Below, in pieces: positions 33,813 to 43,914 of a stretch of DNA of 64,000 nt (its first letter is position 1; every line of letters starts with the position of its first letter). The stretch lies in the NCBI GenBank assembly GCA_037179335.1, contig JAKZHN010000038.1:124001-188000 (forward strand). Direction: 5' to 3'. The notes beneath the pieces were generated by a model. It was given only the letters and a program-made list of their open reading frames with translations, had not been told where the DNA came from and searched no databases. Made by a program: the position numbers and the translations under genes. Source of the DNA: Cyclaneusma minus (taxonomy: Eukaryota > Ascomycota > Leotiomycetes > Marthamycetales > Marthamycetaceae).

Positions 33813-35625
33813 ATGGCTCCCCAGCCAGCAGCACCAGCCCAGGACACCGAGGGTATGGAATTCTCCTGTCTCTATACATAACCCTCCTTTTCCAGCTCTC
33901 TTGCCGCCAATCTGCACAAGAGCCTAAATTGGACAAGCTCCACAACCTCGCACCTCGAATGAAAACTGACAGCCTCGTCCCCCAGACCCCACCGTCGGCG
34001 ACTACTTGAGCTCTCAGCACGAAAACTCCCTCCCAAAAGCTACCAGCAGTGCTGCCAAGGCCTCCCCTGCTACCGCAAAAGCCGCTCAAGCAGCACAGCT
34101 CCTCTACTCCACCAAAGCATACGTCTCGTGGTCCGCGGCCCAACAGAAAGAATTCTTCAAGCTCCTCGAAAGCTTCAAAGTCCCCATACCGGTGCCCATT
34201 CCCTCGCCCGAGAGCTTGGGATATAACGGATACGAAAGACCGGCGAGTGCTTGGAGAGGACGCGGACGAAGGATTTGGGATTTGAAGATGAGTGAATATC
34301 AGGAGTGGAAGGATGGCGAGGAGGAGTTGAGGGAACTGAGGAGAAAAAGTGAGGTGTTTAGGGAGAATCATAGGCGGAACCAGGGCGTGAATGTTGTGTT
34401 TGATGAGAGGGAGGTACAGGAGGAGAAGGGGAGGAGGAGGAGGATAGCGCAGCTGGAGGGGAAGAGGGAAGTTGGGGTTTATGAGGCGGATCCGCTTTGG
34501 GATGATATGGTGCCGATTCCGCAGGATGATGGGGAGGGGGCATTGGCTGCTATTGCGTATGCTGATGAGTATCGCGAAGGTACGTACTTATACTTTTATC
34601 TGATTTTCTTGTCTCGCAACCCTTTTACTATGTATGTGTCTGCTACGTGCAAGATCTGGCACTGACTTAGACCTTCTACAATAGCTATGTCCTACCTCCG
34701 CGCCGTAATGGCAAACTACGAACATTCCCCTCGCATCTTCCCCCTCACCCAACACATCATAGAAATGAACCCCGCCCACTACACCGTTTGGCTCTACCGC
34801 GCCTCCACCCTCTTCGCCGTCTACACACCCTCTACCGACCCTTCCGACCCCGCACCCAGCGAATCCCTCACCGAAGCCATCTACGCCGAAATCGACTGGA
34901 CCAACTCCGTGGCCCTGGAGAACGAAAAGAACTACCAAATCTGGCACCACCGACATCTCCTCCTCGACGCCCTCTATCCCTTCCTTTCTTCCGGCACCTC
35001 CTCCTCTTCGTCCTCCTCCATCCCTGACTCCATCCTCACATTCGCGAACTCCGAACGCCGCTTCATGGCCCAAATGTTCGCGCGCGACAGCAAAAACTAT
35101 CACGTCTGGAGCTACCGCTCCTACCTCGTTCGCAAACTAAACCTCTTCTCCGACCCCGCCGAACTCACCGACACAGAAAACTTCATCACTGGTGATGTGA
35201 GAAATAACAGTGCGTGGAACCATCGCTTCTTCGTTGTTTTTGAAAATCCGAAGTGGAAGACGGAAGAAGGGAAAGGGGAACTGAAGGAGGTTGTGGAGAG
35301 GGAGGTGGAGTGGACGAAAGAGAGAATTATGTGGGCGCCACAGAATGCAAGTCCCTGGAATTATTTGAGGGGTGTGTTGAGGAAGGCAGGAGAATCGGTG
35401 GGGAAGTTGGAGGGGTTTGCGAGGGAGTTGGTCAAGGGGGGACCTGGGGAGGAAGAGGTGGTGAAGAGCTCGTTTGCGTTGGAGTTATTGGCCGATGTCT
35501 GGGCGGAGAAAGGGGAGATTGAAAAGGCGGATTGGGCGTTGATGTTGTTGGGGGAGAAGTACGATCCAGTGAGAAAGAACTACTGGGATTTTAGGAGAGC
35601 GGAGATCAAGAGCGCGAAGGCTTGA
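33813..35625 (+). CDS. RAM2: Protein farnesyltransferase / geranylgeranyltransferase-I alpha subunit, with long N-terminal extension
   Basis: Shared alpha subunit of the CaaX prenyltransferases, which attach farnesyl or geranylgeranyl to Ras/Rho-type proteins. Exons 33813-33852, 33986-34579 and 34685-35625 (introns 133 and 105 nt, both phase 1), 524 aa. The catalytic-type alpha subunit begins near PLWDDMVPIPQDDG and EYREAMSYLRAVMANYE, then shows the prenyltransferase alpha repeats with their W residues: NPAHYTVWLYR, EKNYQIWHHR, SKNYHVWSYR, NSAWNHRFFV and NASPWNYLRG. Normal fungal alpha subunits are ~320-360 residues; here ~165 extra residues precede the domain (AAQQKEFFKLLESFKVPIP, WRGRGRRIWDLKMSEYQEWK, then a charged helix). 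The extension is in the same open exon as the start of the domain, so it is either real or a fusion with a neighbouring gene. A shorter product could start from an internal Met. Confidence 0.92.
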
Positions 35626-35944
35626 TTTGAGCGAGTCGGATTTGACGATGTACCAGACACCATGCATAGCATTAGAGGGCGTTGCAGTGTTGTTAATAGA
35701 AGCTCGGTACTGTAGATCATTGAATGAACCACAGTCCAAATGGCGCGCTTGTTTCCCTCACTGACAGCTTTCTCGTCTGTACCGCATCAATCACATCATA
35801 TCATGTAACCGATGATGTTGCCTTGGGAGCCAGGTATCTTGGATTTTCATCTCAAACCAGCATTGTAGCTGCTATCCTCAGCAAAGCATACATTTCTCAC
35901 GAAATAACGCCAGTACCATGCCCCTCAACCCCCGCACAAATCAT

Positions 35945-36552
35945 CTAAGCCGCAGATCGCTTGCCCTTTGCGTTCTTCTTGGGGACGTCGGTGATGGTAA
36001 GCGCTAAAGATTCAAGAAATGTCAGTCACAGAAGCTTCGAACTCGGGCGACTTCAGGAGTATCGGAGGAAATTGACAAGCCGTGGGGCTGGTAGGGATTG
36101 GGGAGGATCCAAGGGAATTCGTACATGGAGGCATGGATTGCTTCAGCTTCTCGGCCTTGTCGCTGTCCTTGAGGACGAGGGTGTAGAGGTAGCGCTGGCA
36201 GCGGACCTTGAACTTGATGCTGCCGTTCTTCTTGTTCTTCTTGATGCGTGCAGAGGAGGCATCCTTGCGTCTGCAGATCTCGATGAACTGTTTTGGGGAG
36301 CAAGTCAGCTTTTGCATTCAATCCAACGTCTCCAAGCCCACGCAATTCAATCCAATCCAATCCAGCCCATCAATTTTGCGATGATACGCAGCTCTCAGCC
36401 CTCGCGGTCCCTTCTCTTTCAAGCCCTTGCCCTCCAATTGTCTCCATGCGCCCTCTGTTCAACATTGAAACCCGCAGTCCTCCCAGAACAGCACTCTTGG
36501 ATGTGAAATTGGCAAGACTCACGTTCTTGATGTCGGAGATTGGCTTAGGCAT
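35945..36552 (-). CDS. RPL38: 60S ribosomal protein eL38
   Basis: Small cytosolic large-subunit ribosomal protein. Three exons on the minus strand: 36552-36523 (MPKPISDIKN), 36287-36125 and 36003-35945, with introns of 235 and 121 nt; 83 aa. The sequence follows eL38 throughout: PKPISDIKNFIEICRRKDA, RIKKNKKNGSIKFKVRC, RYLYTLVLKDSDKAEKLKQS and the end MPPSLTITDVPK, with a short basic tail KKNAKGKRSAA. The relatively long first intron close to the start codon is usual for fungal ribosomal protein genes. It is divergent from the small membrane protein gene at 36953. Confidence 0.96.
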
Positions 36553-36952
36553 CTTGGCGACTGTGATTGGCGAACTGGTCGTGCGGTTGTCGTTGAGGAA
36601 TTTGAGATGCGATTTTGCGACGACGAGCTTGCGATTCACAAATGTGTGGGAGACATAACTTTAGGCGAAGGGCTTGGCGCGAGTGTGGGTGCCTGGAATT
36701 TGGGGTGTCAAGCACGTGCCCAGGCAGCGAAGAATCAGAGTGTGGCTGACGCGCGGCGTGGCGCAGAGGACAGAAGTTACCCGCTTTGGAACGGATACAT
36801 AAACTGGACAACTCAGCAGAGCAATTCCTAAACTTTTACTACTGTTGCTTCTTGATAGATCATATCAACGGCTTGAATTGTCATCGGATTTGATTCCCGT
36901 GGTGGTTGCTTCGTCTTTCAGCAACCAGTGCATCTCTACGGCATCAGAAGCC

Positions 36953-37689
36953 ATGCCTACTCCACTCGATCGTGCTCTGCAATCCAAGGTACGTGCTGCC
37001 GAACCGCATTCCAGAGTTTGGGACTTGCGTCTCCACCCCAGCCTGTGGTCGTGCTATCCATACTCAAGACCCGTTCACTGACAAGCAACAGAATGCCTTT
37101 CTGGGTACGTCAGTCACGTGACTTATCACCCCCTGAGATCACGATTCAGTATCATCTCACGGGAAAATGAAACTAACCGCAGAACAGCCTTCTCAGGCAT
37201 CGTCACTGCCGTAGCAGTATGGTCCATCTGGGGCGGCGATATGTTCCCGGCCGAGCGAGATCCTCCTGGTGGTACGCGCTCCCACCCCCTTTTCCCTTCA
37301 AATCCCCACCACACACTCTCTCCCCTCATGATCCCAACCCTTTCACTTACTCATCATGTACCTTCAGAAATGCTGACCATTCCCACAGATCCAGAAACCT
37401 TCACCGAGGGAGAGCTCAGAAGATGGCTTGCAGCGGTAGGTCCACTCCTCGCATTGGCATGTGTGGTTTTATCCGTTGTGGTGTGGCGGAAGTCGAAGTC
37501 CAGACAAGCAAGTGCGTGTTTCCAGCTCAGAGTCGGAGACAGGAGACAGTAGTCTGATGAGTGTATGACTTGGCTTAGGATTGGGAGGCTGATGATGACA
37601 TGTAGAGAAACTTGCATCCCAATCCAAATGATACCAGAGAGGAGTTGCTTGAGAGGGTCAAGGCGAATATGAGGATTCCGAGGAAATGA
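36953..37689 (+). CDS. Small conserved membrane protein with HeH/SAP-like C-terminal helix pair
   Basis: A five-exon, 87-aa gene: 36953-36988, 37092-37104 (13 nt), 37188-37271, 37389-37435 and 37606-37689. Every junction has GT-AG ends and the frame closes only in this arrangement. The product reads MPTPLDRALQSK, NAFLAFSGIVTAVAVWSIWG (one likely membrane span), GDMFPAERDPPGDPETFTEG, ELRRWLAARNLHPNP and TREELLERVKANMRIPRK. The end resembles short helix-extension-helix motifs seen in Ish1-type proteins. Small fungal proteins of this shape are widespread, but I do not know a function. The 13-nt microexon makes it easy for gene finders to miss. Confidence 0.8.
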
Positions 37690-38732
37690 TTGGCTTGGAC
37701 GACGAGTTGGGCGGTACTGTTAGGAGTGGCGTTTGATGGTTGTTTTACTTGCTCCGAGATACTGATACCATAATCGAGTTCTTTTATGCCGATGACTTGT
37801 TGCCTTGGACTACTTCCGGAAGTTGAAATCATCCCCGATACTTGGGGTTATCCAAGTATTTGGGAATATCCTCAAGGATTAGGAATAGTCTTAGTAATTG
37901 AGAATATCCTTAATAATCGGGAATATTCAGAATGATAACGAGTACTCATGTCGGTGTCAGGTGGATAAACGTAGTGTCAAGTGATCACTTGAAGCATAGG
38001 TAGCAAAGATAGCAAGCAATACCATGGTTTTATATCTAGTAGAGAGGTCCATGCGATGATGCGATGGCTAGATATAGCCAGCGCTTGGCATAGAGACTTG
38101 AGGCAGGATGGTTGCGGGGGAGCTTTGGGTAAGGAGCACCGCCCGCAACACTGAATATATCGCAACAACTCCAAAAGCTTAAGAAATTTAAAATAACTGA
38201 AAACAGAGGTTCATTTGGACCACTAGTATACATTAACATCAGAAAGGGGATGCTGAATATTTTCGTCCCACTGTACTCGGCAGGGTCGCTGGTATACGAG
38301 CCACAATCGGGTAGTTATGGAAGATCTTCTAACCCCCAGCCCGAGGAATATATACCAGTAACAAAGCACTACCCGCCGCTTATCGATCGCCTCGAGATTT
38401 GAAAATTCCAAGCGAGGCGGTCCTTCGCTACCACATCCGAGACCTCGATTCCAGTATCGTGCCAAGCTCGCCTACATGAGTTTCTACAACCATAGCTTGG
38501 TCCAACTGCGTGTGTATCCATCCAGACCTTTGCGTTCACCTTCCTACTCGACTTCTCGCCCTCGCAGTCACTCCAGACTCTGCTCCCATCCGGCTCGCTG
38601 TATGCGCAACAAAACACGAACAACAGCGACTCGTCGAAGCGCTCCTCAGAGAACGCTTCAGCCTAACTCAACCCACGCTCGTACTCCCATCGTCGCATGA
38701 GAGGCAGCAAAGGCCTCTAGCCATCTACCACG
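37690..38732. other. Repeat-rich intergenic region leading into the SAP/zinc-finger cluster
   Basis: Contains array B (37848-37940), a segment 38243-38276 similar to 24455-24485, and 38354-38400, which resembles 41360-41400 (pattern TACCA(G/A)TAACAAA...CGCCGCTTATCG). The open frames here (38476-38700, 38510-38857) overlap and are not supported. The last ~200 bases are probably the 5' flank of copy 1. Confidence 0.5.
37848..37940. repeat. Degenerate ~18-19 bp tandem repeat array B
   Basis: About five units, e.g. ATCCAAGTATTTGGGAAT, ATCCTCAAGGATTAGGAAT and ATCCTTAATAATCGGGAAT. Same unit family as arrays A, C, D and E. Confidence 0.7.
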
Positions 38733-40525
38733 ATGTCGACCCTTCGATCCACCTGCAGCTGGTGTCCATCAGGCTCAGTTGCTGCTGCGGTGGTGTGGCC
38801 AAACCGCGCGGCACTGGAAGCGCATGCTCTCACGCATCGACCAGAAGATCGAGTTGACTACTGTAAGCTTCTGTCTTGGTCTATTCTTGTGTGATTGTGC
38901 TAACAGAGTGGCAGTCTACGGCTCAGCTCGAGGCAATGCGCCCGGCGACGTAACCGATGTCGTCCCAGGACAGGAGTTTTGGGCTGAAGCCAACCAACCA
39001 GCCGTTAATGGGCTCCTCGAACAGCCATTCAGTACGCCAAAGCAGGCTTACCCGATCGTCACAATCAACGGACGTCAGATGAAGAACATCCCTTGGATTC
39101 TTTCCGTATTTCCAGCAAGATCGAGGGCTGGCGGCTCGAAGCGTGGTTCCGACTCGATTCAAATTTGACGTGGGTTGATCTGAAAGATCGCATCTTCCCC
39201 ACCTCCAAGAGATGCGACCAGAATTTCTTCGGCATGAAAACGAAGAGATATCGAGAGTCTATGAACGCAATAGCTTGGACCCTGAGGTCTTCTGACGTGA
39301 CGGAACCCGAGGCGATTGCTGTGAGCCAATTGACTCAGCATTAAATCGATTATAATACTTTTTGGGATATCCTCGCAAACGGAATATTTGCTTAGCCACG
39401 GCCCAGAGGATTTGCTGGTTATTGGGAACCAACGCAACACGCCCCTTCGACAGCGAGCTTCCCACACGTGCAAAGCCCACGATTGCAGGCTGCTATGGCG
39501 GTCGCAAATCGAGGACGATCGGCTGCTGGAGATTAATGGTGGAAGATTTTGACCAAGCAGCAGAAAGCTTAGCTGGGCATAAGGTACAAAGGGTATTCGG
39601 GTAACATAGTGAACCCAGCTTTTACTCAAGGTGCAATCGTACCTGCTACCACTCGATCCCAGTTACCCCAAGCTTAAGCCCCTACTCCGAGCCTAGTTTC
39701 CGCTGCATCAATACCTACTTCGACTCCATCCCACTCACAGCCACCTCAACTTCGAATTACTCCCCTAACTGGAACCGATCCTTATAAACAAAACCCAACC
39801 GCATACGAGGCCGTCGAAAATCGCCGCAGCCCTTTACCTGCCCCCGTGATAAGCGCCTTTAAGCGCAGAAGACTGGAGAACATGGCCGCAAACCAGAAAC
39901 TCATGCAAAGCATGAGTGCTGCCGCTAACAAAATGGGTCCTATGATTGTTTCCAAGCCCGCTCCCAAGGCGCGCGAAAAGTCTAGGGAGGACGGCTTGCC
40001 GCTTGTGCAGCGCCAGCTCAGGCCTCGCCAAACAAGGGAGGTGGTCCATTATCCAGATATCGAGTCTCCAGAGCCTTCGGAACGCCCCAAGCCCTCCAGA
40101 ATCATCGTGCTTAAGGAAAACCCGGTCGTTAAATCCGGATTCAATAGCAGCCAAGAGTCCGCCCCGAAGCCTTGAACCCGTGAAAATCCTATGCAGATCG
40201 CAAAAGCCCCTTTCTCGATTGGAGAGCCTGCACTTCACCAAGCCGTTTATTTTTCCATCGGCGGAGCACCTGACGGCAAACTCGGTTCAGGATCGTGGGG
40301 GGCAAAGCGCTCGGCCAGTACCGCAGGCCTTCCAACAATCAGCGACCGCCCTGTTAAGCATGCGAGGCTAGATCAGCAAGTTGAGTCCATGTCCGCTGTG
40401 GACACACCCGGTATTAACGAAAATGGACATTAGGTGGGCTCTGATTTCGACATGCCTGAGAGTACAAGGCCCTCGATATTCGAGGAGATACTGAATTTTG
40501 ATATCGGCGAGTACTTGCAATAATA
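38733..40525 (+). pseudogene. SAP/zinc-finger family copy 1, decayed
   Basis: Exon 1 (38733-38862) encodes a C2H2-like finger, CSWCPSG...NRAALEAHALTH. A ~52-nt intron follows, with GTAAGC donor, GCTAAC branch and GTGGCAG acceptor, at the same place as in copy 4; exon 2 from 38915 restarts with FYGSARG, matching FYGEAYG. It then shows the family block TINGRQMKNIPW but shifts frame near 39097, continuing as EGWRLEAWFRLD and, further on, NTFWDILANGIFA with two stops. From 39678 a single frame runs to the family tail, MPESTRPSIFEEILNFDIGE, interrupted only by TGA 40173 and TAG 40431. The SAP segment present in copies 3 and 4 is absent. The indels and nonsense codons mark it as dead. Confidence 0.75.
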
Positions 40526-41110
40526 AACTTATTCCGGGTATATCTTTCCCTGGAGTAAGTATGCCAGAGCTTTGTTATTGTTTCGCGTCATCCCCTATTA
40601 AAATTAAAACACCTAGGTCGAAGAATCGGTATCCTCGGTCTTTGAATTAGCGGAAGCGAGGAGGAGATGTGTATCTCACTATTGCGGAGGTTTCGATTGT
40701 GGAGGTTTCTAGTGTGCCGAGTACAGCATTCAATTGTTTTTGAAAGCAGTTCCAAGAGCTGCGCCGTTTTCTGAAGACCATTCAGAATCTGACGAATGGA
40801 CTCTGTATCGGAGGCGTCCATTACCCCCCCTTTTTTTGCCGATGGGAAATTGGGAACTCGTTGTAAAGCTCACGGATAGCAGAAGGGAGACAACGGAAGA
40901 ACCGAAAGTTTAGAATAATGCCGCGGAGCATTTGGAGTAGAAATTATTTCACTATGAGCGTCACTATTCTCGGCGTGGCGTTGCACTTGATGTCAGATGG
41001 CTCGGGTAGGTATCCTAATAGGCAGATTCTTTCAAACTCTCTGAAGGCTCGGATTTTCGAAACGGTTTCTTAAACAACTTTTTGCAGTCATTTCGTAGTC
41101 CCGTGGAACC
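40526..41110. other. Gap 3' of copy 1
   Basis: About 580 bp. A minus-strand frame 40588-40821 opens with a helical-looking start (MDASDTESIRQILNGLQKTA) just after an A7/G7 run, but has no homolog I recognise and no partner exon; I leave it uncalled. Remainder AT-rich. Confidence 0.4.
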
Positions 41111-41235
41111 GTGATTCGTGACGCTATTTCTGGCGTTAATACCGATAAATAATATTGTATAACCGCATCTCAGAAGTTAATTCCGACTTTTTACATTTGT
41201 TAGCCAAAAGAATACCGAGTAATTAGACAAAGTCC
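41111..41235 (+). repeat. Direct repeat, left copy
   Basis: Aligns over ~130 bp with 43728-43867: both contain ATTCGTGA, GGCG(T/C)TAAT(A/G)CCGAT, AACCGCATCTCAGA, then TTCCGA-TTT and TTGTTAGC, and lead into an 18-19 bp repeat array. The pair brackets the nuclease-bearing copy 2. Confidence 0.7.
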
Positions 41236-41345
41236 AAACAATTTTGATAGATCCGAATGATTTGGAGAAATCCAAATAATTTAGAAAATCTAGGGTAATT
41301 CGGAGAGACTCGAGTAATTCGCAGAAATCCAAATAATTCAGGGGA
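41210..41345. repeat. Degenerate ~18-20 bp tandem repeat array C
   Basis: Units such as ATCCAAATAATTTAGAAA and CTCGAGTAATTCGCAGAA, about six copies, variants of the same unit as arrays A, B, D and E. Confidence 0.7.
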
Positions 41346-41713
41346 CCCAGCCAAAATAGTACCAATAACAAAAAACTACTCGCCGCTGATTCTCGTTTCG
41401 AAGGCTTTATATATATTCGGTCACGGGCGTATATCGCTTACCTAGATTTTGCGCATCGCCAGCGGCAATCCCTTCTCCTACACTCTCCGCCAAGTGGTTC
41501 GAAATCTAAACCGCGCCATCCTAAGCATTGCTAATCGAATCAACACGCATTCCTGCACCACCATATTTTAGCCTGATTTCATTCGTGTACGGTAGCTGCC
41601 GCGTTTTCCGCTGACGGTTCAAACCTACCTCGTCTCCATACCCGACATCCCAATCGAGCTCCAAGCAACCATTCCGTCTTCTCCATATCCATTACGAATA
41701 CCCTCAAAGCAAA

Positions 41714-42079
41714 ATGCCTCGTCGCGCGCACACCGACGCGGAGCCCTTAACCTGCAGGTATTGCCTCGAGGCCCAGCTGCCCGACTCAAACAGAGTATGG
41801 AGCTTAATAGAGCAGCTTATCTAGCACGCGATGGCCTCCTATCCGAGTCCTACCTTATACTGTAAATAGAAGCCTTTCCGCAACTGAATGCCTAGGTCCT
41901 TGGCAAATTGCTAACCACAGCATAGTATTCCCAGCGACTGGAGATGCAATATCTGGTCTTACGGATTTCGTCCCAGCCTATGCCTTTTGGTCCCTCGAGA
42001 ACCTACCCGTAGAGATGGGTCAGATCGAGAAGGTTGCGCACCAGCTCATCTCTCCAAACTACCCAACGCTCTCGATGTA
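41714..42079 (+). pseudogene. SAP/zinc-finger family copy 2, N-terminal remnant
   Basis: ATG 41714 opens a finger-like segment (LTCRYCLEAQLPDSNRVW...) interrupted by TAG 41822-41824, probably from CAG. A GTAAAT donor at 41862 and CATAG acceptor at 41925 flank an intron at the family position. Exon 2 in this frame reads ...WSLENLPVEMGQIEKVAHQL, matching LSNLPIQMGQLEPLDSDLQ of copy 4, and ends at a TAG near 42077. The nuclease frame overlaps in another phase. Confidence 0.6.
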
Positions 42080-42181
42080 GACGACGTAGACGACGACGTC
42101 GGAAATAGACGAGGTAGAGCACCATCTCCCGACAATGATCGGACGATTATTGTCTCTGCAACAATTGAAGAACGGTATAAG

Positions 42182-43138
42182 ATGGAGGACGGAGCAGATT
42201 TGCGGATACATCGAAAAAGCGTCTTCGAACAGAACAAAAAACGCCTCGCCGCCGTCGGATATACCCCCGACCACAACGTCAGCTGCATATTATTACCAGC
42301 CCGGTTCGCCAAATTGAAGTCTCCGGCCGACCTCCCCGAAGCAATTCGAAATCTCCGCCACGGCGACCTAGACCACCCACGAGAACGTCCTCCCGCCCGG
42401 GGATATAAGTTTGGTCAGCGTTCCACTTCGTACATGAGGACGTTAGCGTGGCACTCACCTGCGACCGTCCGTTCAAGGGACAACTTCAAGCTGGCCTTTG
42501 TCGAACAGAACGTCCCGCCGGGAGAAGAAATACAAGCCTCCCATCTGTGTCATCACAGCCAATGCGAGCTGCACGATCATTTGGTCCTCGAACCGGCATG
42601 GATTAATAACTCCAGGACAGATTGCCGAATTCGCGCCCATGAATTACGCTTAGCCGGTCGGCCCATTCCTGAGTTTTGCGACCACGAGCTGCATACAGAC
42701 GCTCCGTGTCGGATGAGGTTAGCCGCTCTAAACGTTCCTGAGGTGCTTGACATCATGGCGTGGGCGATTTTAGACGTGGAGGGCAATTACGCCTACCAGC
42801 CAATCTTGTCGAACGTGGCCCGGTTGGACAACTTTCCATATGACCTTCCGACGGAATCCTCGCTCCCATTACGTCGGCCAGGTGGGGGCGCCCCACACGA
42901 ATTCAATTGGTACGAGGGAATCAAGGACCGCTCTGATCTGCGACTTGTCGATTGGACGGCGGCGCCAGCTGCACGTGTCGATATCGCTCCCGAACTCGAA
43001 GACGGGGACATGTACGCAGGCTACTCATGCCCGTACTGCGACCATGATCCATTTGTCAAGATCGTCGCCCTAGTGAGACATCTCATCGATGTACATTCCG
43101 ATGTAGCGGATAATAGGCCGTTTGTGAAGCGGTGGTAG
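42182..43138 (+). CDS. His-Cys box (I-PpoI-like) endonuclease
   Basis: From the first in-frame ATG (42182) the product is 318 aa; the frame stays open upstream to about 41921, so the start is uncertain. The core at residues 119-148 (ASHLCHHSQC, HDHLVLEP, NNSRTDC) matches the His-Cys box of the homing endonuclease I-PpoI and the zf-His_Me_endon family: the catalytic-type His in SHLCH, zinc ligands Cys/Cys/His and the metal-binding Asn in N-N-S-R. A second Cys/His cluster, CDHELHTDAPC, follows, and a C2H2-like finger CPYCDHD...HLIDVH lies near the end. I-PpoI is encoded in an rDNA intron; here the gene sits inside a decayed gene-family copy. A further frame 43132-43518 (rich in Ser/Pro) continues in a different phase. 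Activity cannot be judged from sequence, but the key residues are present and no stop interrupts the domain. Confidence 0.75.
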   Translation: MEDGADLRIHRKSVFEQNKKRLAAVGYTPDHNVSCILLPARFAKLKSPADLPEAIRNLRHGDLDHPRERPPARGYKFGQRSTSYMRTLAWHSPATVRSRDNFKLAFVEQNVPPGEEIQASHLCHHSQCELHDHLVLEPAWINNSRTDCRIRAHELRLAGRPIPEFCDHELHTDAPCRMRLAALNVPEVLDIMAWAILDVEGNYAYQPILSNVARLDNFPYDLPTESSLPLRRPGGGAPHEFNWYEGIKDRSDLRLVDWTAAPAARVDIAPELEDGDMYAGYSCPYCDHDPFVKIVALVRHLIDVHSDVADNRPFVKRW

Positions 43139-43727
43139 AGGCAGCTCGAATGTACCGAAACGGTACAGGCGAGAAAGCCGGTAGGACGGCCGTGAAGAGC
43201 AATGCCTTCGTTAACACCGTACTCGACGAAGTCGAGGAGGACGTCCTAGGCGACGAGTCATGGCAACCACTTCCTACCTTCAAACCCGCAAGGAAGAGGC
43301 TGATCCGACGCTCCTCTCGTGACCGGGCTTCAAACTCGCCGGTTGCTCCTCGCCAAGTTTCTCCTTCGCAAGAAGTCTTTCCCTCGCATGATGTCTCTCC
43401 CACACAACCCTTGGCGCATCAGAAATTCAGAATGAGAACCAGCAAGGCTATGATACGCCTCTTATGGCCTAGCCACCAATTTCGGGTCTTGAATACCATT
43501 TCCCTGTCCGTGGTCTGAGCTAGCGAGAGTGAAAATAGGAGGGTAGTTGGCCTTCACTATTGCAAAGGGTTTTGATCCCTAACTCGTGAATTTGAAATGC
43601 TGACTTGGCTCGATCATTTCTTCTCGGCAAATTGCAAGTATCCTGACAACTTGATACTCTCAAACTTCGCATGGACTTGGAACTGGGAACCCAATTCCTG
43701 AATAATAGTCATTTGCCACATCATTTG

Positions 43728-43867
43728 GTAATTCGTGATCGTGTTTATGGCGCTAATGCCGATTAATGATTTCGTGTAACCGCATCTCAGAGTCAGGCCT
43801 CAGAAGCTTGTTCCGATTTCACATACTTGTTAGCTAGAAGAAATCCGAGTAATTCAGAAAATCCAAG
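43728..43867 (+). repeat. Direct repeat, right copy
   Basis: Right partner of 41111-41235, with an extra ~13 bp (GTCAGGCCTCAGA-like) after AACCGCATCTCAG. It ends in array D, directly before copy 3. Confidence 0.7.
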
Positions 43868-43914
43868 TAATTAGAAAGAATTCAAGTGAACAAGAGAAAT
43901 GGAAGTAGTTAGAG
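43845..43914. repeat. Degenerate ~18 bp tandem repeat array D
   Basis: Three to four units such as ATCCGAGTAATTCAGAAA and ATCCAAGTAATTAGAAAG, immediately before the start codon of copy 3. Confidence 0.65.

Noticed and set aside
41987..42181. Starting the nuclease at the TTG of 41987
   Set aside because: Nuclear genes do not normally start at TTG; first ATG in frame is 42182, and the upstream open part overlaps the family remnant.
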